Assembly: GCA_041485385.1 (NCBI GenBank) | Contig: JBGPJM010000011.1 | Span: forward strand, 1-47,533 | Reading direction: 5' to 3' | Source of the DNA: JBGPJM01 sp041485385 | GTDB lineage: Bacteria > Planctomycetota > Phycisphaerae > Phycisphaerales > UBA1924 | DNA length: 47,533 nt | Part shown: one piece after another, positions 43,301 to 47,533 of the stretch | Position numbering within the stretch: the first letter of the stretch is position 1 | Layout of the letters: the number at the start of each line of letters is the position of its first letter | Translations under genes and position numbers: made by a program | The notes under the pieces: generated by a model | The model's database searches: none | What the model was told of the DNA's origin: nothing | Seen by the model: only the letters and a program-made list of their open reading frames with translations

Positions 43301-46300
43301 TCGTGGATGCGCCGTCGCAGAGGATGGCGGGCTTCGAGCAGCTGGTGAAGCAACTGGACCAGCAGAAGCTGGCGGAGAACGTGGAGCTGCGAACCTACCG
43401 GGTGCAGCGGGCGGAGCTGGCGGCAGTGGCGTCGACGCTGCGGTCAGCCGCAACCGGGGGGAGCCTGACCGGCGGGCGGCCGCCGGCCGCCGGAGTCAGC
43501 GGGTCGATCACCATCGAGACCGAGCCGGTGAGCCGGACGCTGATCGTCAGCGGCCCCAGCGACATCTTCCCCGCGGTGGAGAAGGTGCTGAGTCAGCTCG
43601 ACGCGCCCCCGGCGCGCGAGGCCTCGGCAGTGAAGATGTACGCCCTGCAACACGCGCGCGCCGAGCGCCTGCAGCCGCTCCTGAACAAGCTGCTTATGTC
43701 GCGCCTGAAGGAGCAGCAGGAGACGGTCGGGAAGACCGTGGCGGACTTGCAGAGCCTGCTGGACGTTGCCGCCGATACTGCCACGAACACGCTGATCGTG
43801 ACGGCGCCCGAATCGATCCAGCAGATCGGCGGCGAGCTGATCAAGGCCCTGGACACGCCGGCGGCCCAGACGGGCCGCCCGGTGGTGCGGGTGGTGCCGC
43901 TGACGTACGCCGACGCCAGTCAGACCGCGGCGACACTCAACAACGCGCTGCCGACCCTGGACCTGCCCAGCGGGGGGAAGGTGACGGTGATGGCAACGAC
44001 GGGGTCCAACGCGCTGCTGATGTCGGGCGCTGAGGCGGACCTGGCGAAGGTCGAAGAACTGATGAAATCGCTGGACGTGCGCCCGTTGAGTGAGGACACG
44101 GTCAGTGTCGAGGCCTTCAAGCTGCAGCACGCAGACGCCGCGGCGATCGCGCAGATGGTGCAGACGCTGCTGGTGGAGCAGCAGCAGACCGACCCGCGGA
44201 TCCTGCGGATGCAGATGCAGTACAACCGCGGGCAGCTGCCGCGGGTCCCGCAGGTAAAGGTGGAGGCGGACGCGCGGACGAACTCGCTGGTGGTGAGCGG
44301 CCCGCCGGCGGTGATCGACCTGGCCAAGACGATGATCACGCGCCTCGACCAGCCGGCGGGCGAGACGGGGCGGACGGCCGCGACGTTCACGCCGGCCAAG
44401 GCGGAGGCGGGGGCGCTGGTGAAGTCGGTGCTGCCGATCGTCAACGCAACGGCGCCGGCGGGGCGGAAGCCCGTCGAGCTGGTGGCCGAGCCGAGCACGC
44501 GGAGCGTGGTGGTGATCGGGACGGCTGAACAGGTCGCCGTGGCGGTGAAGGTGCTGGGAGAGTTCGACCAGCGCTCGGCCGGAGCGCCGGTGGTGGAGCT
44601 GCGTGTATTCGAGCTGGCGAACTCGGACGCCTCGGCGGTGGCCGGGTCCGTGCAGGCAATGCTGAGCGATCGATCTCGCTGGCCCGAAGGGCTGCGCGCC
44701 GCGGAGAAGGGCGGCATCTCCGTGGCGTCGCCGACGGTGAACGCAGACGCCAAGACCAACCGGCTGATCGTCAGCGCGCCGACGGACCTGATGCCGGTCG
44801 CGGACGGGATCATCAAGGTGCTGGACCGCAAGTCCGAAGGGGCGAGCGTCGACGTGAAGCTCTTCTCCCTCAAGAAGAGCAAGGCGGATTCGGTGGCGAC
44901 AGCGCTCAAGGCGGTGCTGACAGCCGACGCCAGACCGGGGGAGCCGCAGGTCGTCGTGACGCCGGAGATGGGGAGCAACACGGTGGTGGTGGCGGGCTCG
45001 GCGGCCAGGATCGCAAGGGCGAGCGAGCTGGTGAAGTCGATGGACGACGCGGCCCAGCCCGAGGGGATGTCGACGCGGACGGTCTTCCTCAAGCACGCGC
45101 GCGCCGAAGCACTGTCGCCCGTGGTGGAGTCGCTGCTCTCCAAGCCGTCGGTAGTGCAGACTTTGCCGGAGTGGCAACGGGCCAGCTACCTGGCGCAGCG
45201 CGGCGGCAAGGAAGAGATGGGGATCCGCGTCGCGGCGGACAAGCGGCTGAATGCGATCATCGTGACGGGGCCGAGCGGGGTAATCGAGGTCGCCGAGCAG
45301 GTGATCACCGAACTGGACGCCGACCAGGCGGTCGGGGAGGGGAGGGAGGGGGGGCGGGGGCGATCGGTGAAGGTCATTACGCTGACGAACTCCGACGCGA
45401 CGGAGATGAGCGCGAGCGTGGACGCGATCTTCAAGGACGACACCTCCGGCGAGCAGACGCCGACAGTCCGGGTGGACAAGGGCAGCAACTCGCTCATCGT
45501 GCGCGCGTCGCCGGTGCAGATGGAGACAATCGGCCAGTTGGTGGAGAAACTGGACAAGGCCACGCTGGCGAGTTCCAAGGAGATGCGCCTTATCCCAGTG
45601 AACCGCTCGCGCGCCGATGCCGCGATGATGGCCCAGGCCCTGCAGCGGCTCCTGGAGCAGCGCGGCGGCACGAAGGTCGAGATCATCTCGGTGGACGAGC
45701 TGATGGGGCCCAAGGGAGATGGCAAGGACACGGCGCCCCCAGGGGAGCCCAAGAAGGACAAACGCGGGACGGACGCTTCGTGGGGAAAAGGGGTGGGGGG
45801 GCTGGGTGCGGCGCACGCGCCCGGCGCGATGATGCAGACGGCAATCGTGCTGGCGTCGATCGCTTGGACGGATGAAGACGACGGGCTGGATGATCCGCCG
45901 CCATCGCCGGGGGCCCCGCAGCCCAGCGCCGCGCCCGCGGTGCCCGCACCGGGTCAGCCGGCGGGGCCCGGGAGCCGGCCCGGCGCGCCCGCACAGAAGA
46001 AGGACGCGGAAGACCAGGGCGTGGTCACGATCGCCGTGGACCCCGTGACGAACTCGCTGATCGTTGTGGGCTCCAGCCGCTTGGCGGACCGCATCGCGGC
46101 CCTGGCGGCGCAGCTCGAAATGCAGATGCCCGCCGAGCCGGGAAAGCTCCGCGTCGTGGCGCTGCCGGAATCGGTCGACGCCCAGGCGGTGGCGACGCTC
46201 ATCTCCCAAACGGTGCAGCAGATCGGGCAGATGGGCGCCGCCAACCCGGGGGGGTTCACGGGCAGGGTGGGCGTGCAGGCCGATCCGGCGGGGGGGGCGC

Positions 46301-47533
46301 TGATCGTCGCGGCCAACGACACCGACTTTGCCGTCATCAAGGAGGTCATCGTCGCAGTCTCGCGCCCGGCGCCGACGGCGAGCCTCACAATCAAAATCTA
46401 CCCGCTCAGCGGGGTGACGGCCCAGAGTGCGCTGTCGGCGGTGAACGACCTCCTACGCCCGCGCCCGCGCGGCCAGCAGGCGGCTCGCCTGCGCACGCAG
46501 ACGGTGACGCTCGACGACGGGAGCGGCAGGCCCGCAACAGGGACGCTGGACCCGACAACCGTGCGCGTGACGGCCGACCCGGGCGGGATGGCGCTGATCG
46601 TCGCCGCCCCCGCGGAATCCATGCCGATCCTGGACCGCTTCATCGCGATGATCGACCAATCGCCCACCTCGGGGCGGATGGCGATCCGGCGGTACGAGAT
46701 CAGGAACGCCAAGGCGACCGAGGCGGCCAAGACTCTGCAGAGCGTGTTCGATGCGGCCAGGCAGGCGGGTCCCGGGAGCGGGCAGGAGATGCCGCAGGCG
46801 CGATTTGTCTCGGACGAGCGCACCAACGCGCTGCTGGTGACGGCCTCCGACGCGCAGCTGCGCGAGGTCGACCGCCTGCTCGTGTCGCTGGACCAGCCGC
46901 TGGAGGACGACAAGACCAAGGTAGCGATCATTCCCCTGCAGCTCGCCAAACCCAGCACGGTGAAGGCGATCGTCGAGACGGTGATCATCGGGCGCGACCA
47001 AGGCCGGAAGGACCGCGTGCGGATCTCGGCGACCGACGATTCTTCGCTCTTCGTCATCCGGGCGTCAGAGGAGGAGATCGCCGAGGCACGCAAGGTGATC
47101 GCGGAGGTGGACAAGGCGGAGACCACGGGGCTACCGATCCGGTCGATCAAGCTCGAACGGGCCGATGCGCAGAGCGTGGCGACGGGGCTGCAGAAGTTCT
47201 TCGACGACCGGGCGAAGGTCTCGACCCGCCCGGGCCAGCGGGCCGTTTCGCGCCAGGTGGCGATCGTGGGTGACCGGCGAAGCCAGACGCTGGTGGTCGC
47301 CGCGGCGGACGAGGATTTCGAGCAGATCAAGTCGATGATCACCACGTTCGATGCCCCGGCGAAGGCCAAGGACATGCAGTTCCGGGTGATCCCGCTGGAG
47401 CACGCGCGGGTGAGCGAGATCCGCAACGCCATCGAGAACATGGTCAGCCAGGTGACCTTCGAGCCGTTCTTCTGGTGGGGCGGCGGACGGAACGAAGAGA
47501 GCCCTAAGGACAAGCTGGTCGTCGAGTTCAACG
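40375..47533 (+). CDS. Giant secretin-like protein with about 26 tandem secretin N-domain repeats (3' end beyond window)
   Basis: I translated it codon by codon: it is open for 2386 codons without a stop and runs off the window. The ATG at 40375 follows GATGGAGAAACG. A signal peptide ends near LFA-Q. Residues 30-130 are Pro/Ala/Gln-rich. An N0-like domain (about 133-225; LLFNFQNAPYEQVMDFMQ, TLEEALDVLNRMLFMHGL) is followed by repeats of ~70-90 residues, each with 'pLxxAdAxxVAxxL' then 'vxaDxxTNSLIVxa' and a helix ending in LD. Examples: DSSTNTLIVSAHPDAM, DRGTNSLIVDAPSQ, DARTNSLVVSGPP, DPVTNSLIVVGSS. GspD has three or four such domains. One repeat (about 1770-1885) holds a ~100-residue Pro/Gly insert. 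The pore-forming C-terminal secretin domain is not in the window. Its position ends the gsp operon, where gspD/pilQ would be. Confidence 0.92.
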   Translation, partial: MMKRRSANRLLVPALLVMAAGQPVSLFAQEAGTPGAQQPGSPQPEKPGEKPGTPQPAGPAPAPAPAAPGTPPPQSGTPPPATPPAQPANPAPQPIPPVPPAPQATAPATAPATPPAPAPAAPAAPQPAAKPAKLLFNFQNAPYEQVMDFMQRQTGLPVIKEAELPNAPVTFISASEYTLEEALDVLNRMLFMHGLQVRRDANFLLVTKIENMAPLGPVGKDKVPEGVGSMQMVTVVVPLSNASAAPLADQLKPLVTKVGQITALPTQNALILVDTAAQCARLRDVIKQLDAERPSDSEYKLFQLHHSKADVVLGALKGLMSEKRTFQIIEKDGSIKTVRDEQIQGLNIQAYPPANAIIAIGPRARLQTIDEIIAMLDKEGGDADDRAMMTFALAAAGADDAAARVTSLFATLPPEKKPTILPLKEQGKLTVVGSSAQLALAASLVAEIDPGAAPTTKTDGSPPAARPESRAAVVRLKFVTPDNATGILARLLSARQTAVLRYAPAPDGKGLIVSGPSADVEALEQIVAGIDVAPQVDTEVRQVVIGGNGDAEKLLARAGELYALTTRAKTEPVTASLDKETRTATLVGSKAALAAYTDQIRSVEVASPVTREVRSYELTKAKPSVAAAKLLRLARPMLEPANPAAGAYAAPQVEPMDEVSKLIVKAAPEQFAVLEQLVRSIDAPDSSSVAFRVISVAGGDAKSVADKAQAIYARQVEGLPEGQGGKVSVEVDPTSGNLLVSASAEGMERFVRILDELQKHAGPARQLRMIELKNAKAADVVAFMSDLVKSSKPFVAEAGPDPVLEPIEATNSVLVAAQPGQFAVIEALVRSLDTRSAGDRPPLRILKLRTTEAASIASVLNQSYANRSPEQRAKQPVDITADSSTNTLIVSAHPDAMTEIERIVSELNETQALDAKGREIRIFPLKVARADELGQTIDQMYPVPPMPRDRNGQARPDLQQPKEVSVRADRGTNSLIVDAPSQRMAGFEQLVKQLDQQKLAENVELRTYRVQRAELAAVASTLRSAATGGSLTGGRPPAAGVSGSITIETEPVSRTLIVSGPSDIFPAVEKVLSQLDAPPAREASAVKMYALQHARAERLQPLLNKLLMSRLKEQQETVGKTVADLQSLLDVAADTATNTLIVTAPESIQQIGGELIKALDTPAAQTGRPVVRVVPLTYADASQTAATLNNALPTLDLPSGGKVTVMATTGSNALLMSGAEADLAKVEELMKSLDVRPLSEDTVSVEAFKLQHADAAAIAQMVQTLLVEQQQTDPRILRMQMQYNRGQLPRVPQVKVEADARTNSLVVSGPPAVIDLAKTMITRLDQPAGETGRTAATFTPAKAEAGALVKSVLPIVNATAPAGRKPVELVAEPSTRSVVVIGTAEQVAVAVKVLGEFDQRSAGAPVVELRVFELANSDASAVAGSVQAMLSDRSRWPEGLRAAEKGGISVASPTVNADAKTNRLIVSAPTDLMPVADGIIKVLDRKSEGASVDVKLFSLKKSKADSVATALKAVLTADARPGEPQVVVTPEMGSNTVVVAGSAARIARASELVKSMDDAAQPEGMSTRTVFLKHARAEALSPVVESLLSKPSVVQTLPEWQRASYLAQRGGKEEMGIRVAADKRLNAIIVTGPSGVIEVAEQVITELDADQAVGEGREGGRGRSVKVITLTNSDATEMSASVDAIFKDDTSGEQTPTVRVDKGSNSLIVRASPVQMETIGQLVEKLDKATLASSKEMRLIPVNRSRADAAMMAQALQRLLEQRGGTKVEIISVDELMGPKGDGKDTAPPGEPKKDKRGTDASWGKGVGGLGAAHAPGAMMQTAIVLASIAWTDEDDGLDDPPPSPGAPQPSAAPAVPAPGQPAGPGSRPGAPAQKKDAEDQGVVTIAVDPVTNSLIVVGSSRLADRIAALAAQLEMQMPAEPGKLRVVALPESVDAQAVATLISQTVQQIGQMGAANPGGFTGRVGVQADPAGGALIVAANDTDFAVIKEVIVAVSRPAPTASLTIKIYPLSGVTAQSALSAVNDLLRPRPRGQQAARLRTQTVTLDDGSGRPATGTLDPTTVRVTADPGGMALIVAAPAESMPILDRFIAMIDQSPTSGRMAIRRYEIRNAKATEAAKTLQSVFDAARQAGPGSGQEMPQARFVSDERTNALLVTASDAQLREVDRLLVSLDQPLEDDKTKVAIIPLQLAKPSTVKAIVETVIIGRDQGRKDRVRISATDDSSLFVIRASEEEIAEARKVIAEVDKAETTGLPIRSIKLERADAQSVATGLQKFFDDRAKVSTRPGQRAVSRQVAIVGDRRSQTLVVAAADEDFEQIKSMITTFDAPAKAKDMQFRVIPLEHARVSEIRNAIENMVSQVTFEPFFWWGGGRNEESPKDKLVVEFN

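Noticed and set aside
43444..46209. Minus-strand open frame of 921 codons, and similar ones at 41923-43353 and 43920-45143
   Set aside because: Antisense shadows of the secretin repeats; they even show a regular repeat only because the sense strand is repetitive.

Overview
The window looks like a high-GC chromosome segment from a planctomycete, most probably of the Phycisphaerae. I infer this from four things seen together: two secreted proteins ending in the short C-terminal 'GC-type' dockerin tail typical of that group, lipid A/Kdo envelope genes, very large periplasmic proteins, and many starts without a clear Shine-Dalgarno. No rRNA, tRNA, CRISPR array or insertion sequence is visible.

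Layout. 1-3557 (+): the end of a dpp/opp-type peptide ABC transporter (DppB tail, DppC, DppD, DppF); the DppC permease carries an unusual ~160-residue insertion. 3565-12081 (-): an HI0933-type flavoprotein and a YtfQ-YtfR-YtfT-YjfF furanose-sugar ABC transporter, transcribed after a secreted GH127-type beta-L-arabinofuranosidase; a LacI-family-like operator lies just upstream of the glycosidase. 12679-15342 (+): an HTH/TPR-like protein and a secreted HAF-repeat protein with dockerin tail, facing a secreted PQQ-type propeller with the same tail (15430-16839, -). 16840-17800 is non-coding and holds a degenerate 16-bp repeat array and an orphan promoter. 17802-21840 (-): a XerC/D-like recombinase, an LpoB/CsgG-like lipoprotein, a TolB-like PD40 lipoprotein and an 84-residue protein. 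22039-23418 (+): an unrecognised protein and a solitary nuoC.

23455-28455 (-) is a kdsD-kdsC-lptC-like locus for Kdo synthesis and LPS export. Its third gene encodes an 1122-residue LptC/LptA-like protein instead of the usual two small ones. 28525-32782 (+) holds scpA, two membrane proteins and gspF.

33065-47533 (+) is a tightly overlapping type II secretion/type IV pilus-like operon: gspG, H, I, J, K, L, a GspM/PilO protein fused to a PilP/GspC-like domain, and then the outstanding gene of the window. That gene is an uninterrupted reading frame of at least 2386 codons, still open at the window edge, made of a signal peptide, a Pro/Ala-rich linker, a secretin N0-like domain and about 26 tandem secretin N-domain (NolW-like) repeats. 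Known secretins carry only a few. The oversized secretin and the oversized Lpt bridge suggest one idea: envelope-spanning machines here are lengthened to cross an unusually wide periplasm.
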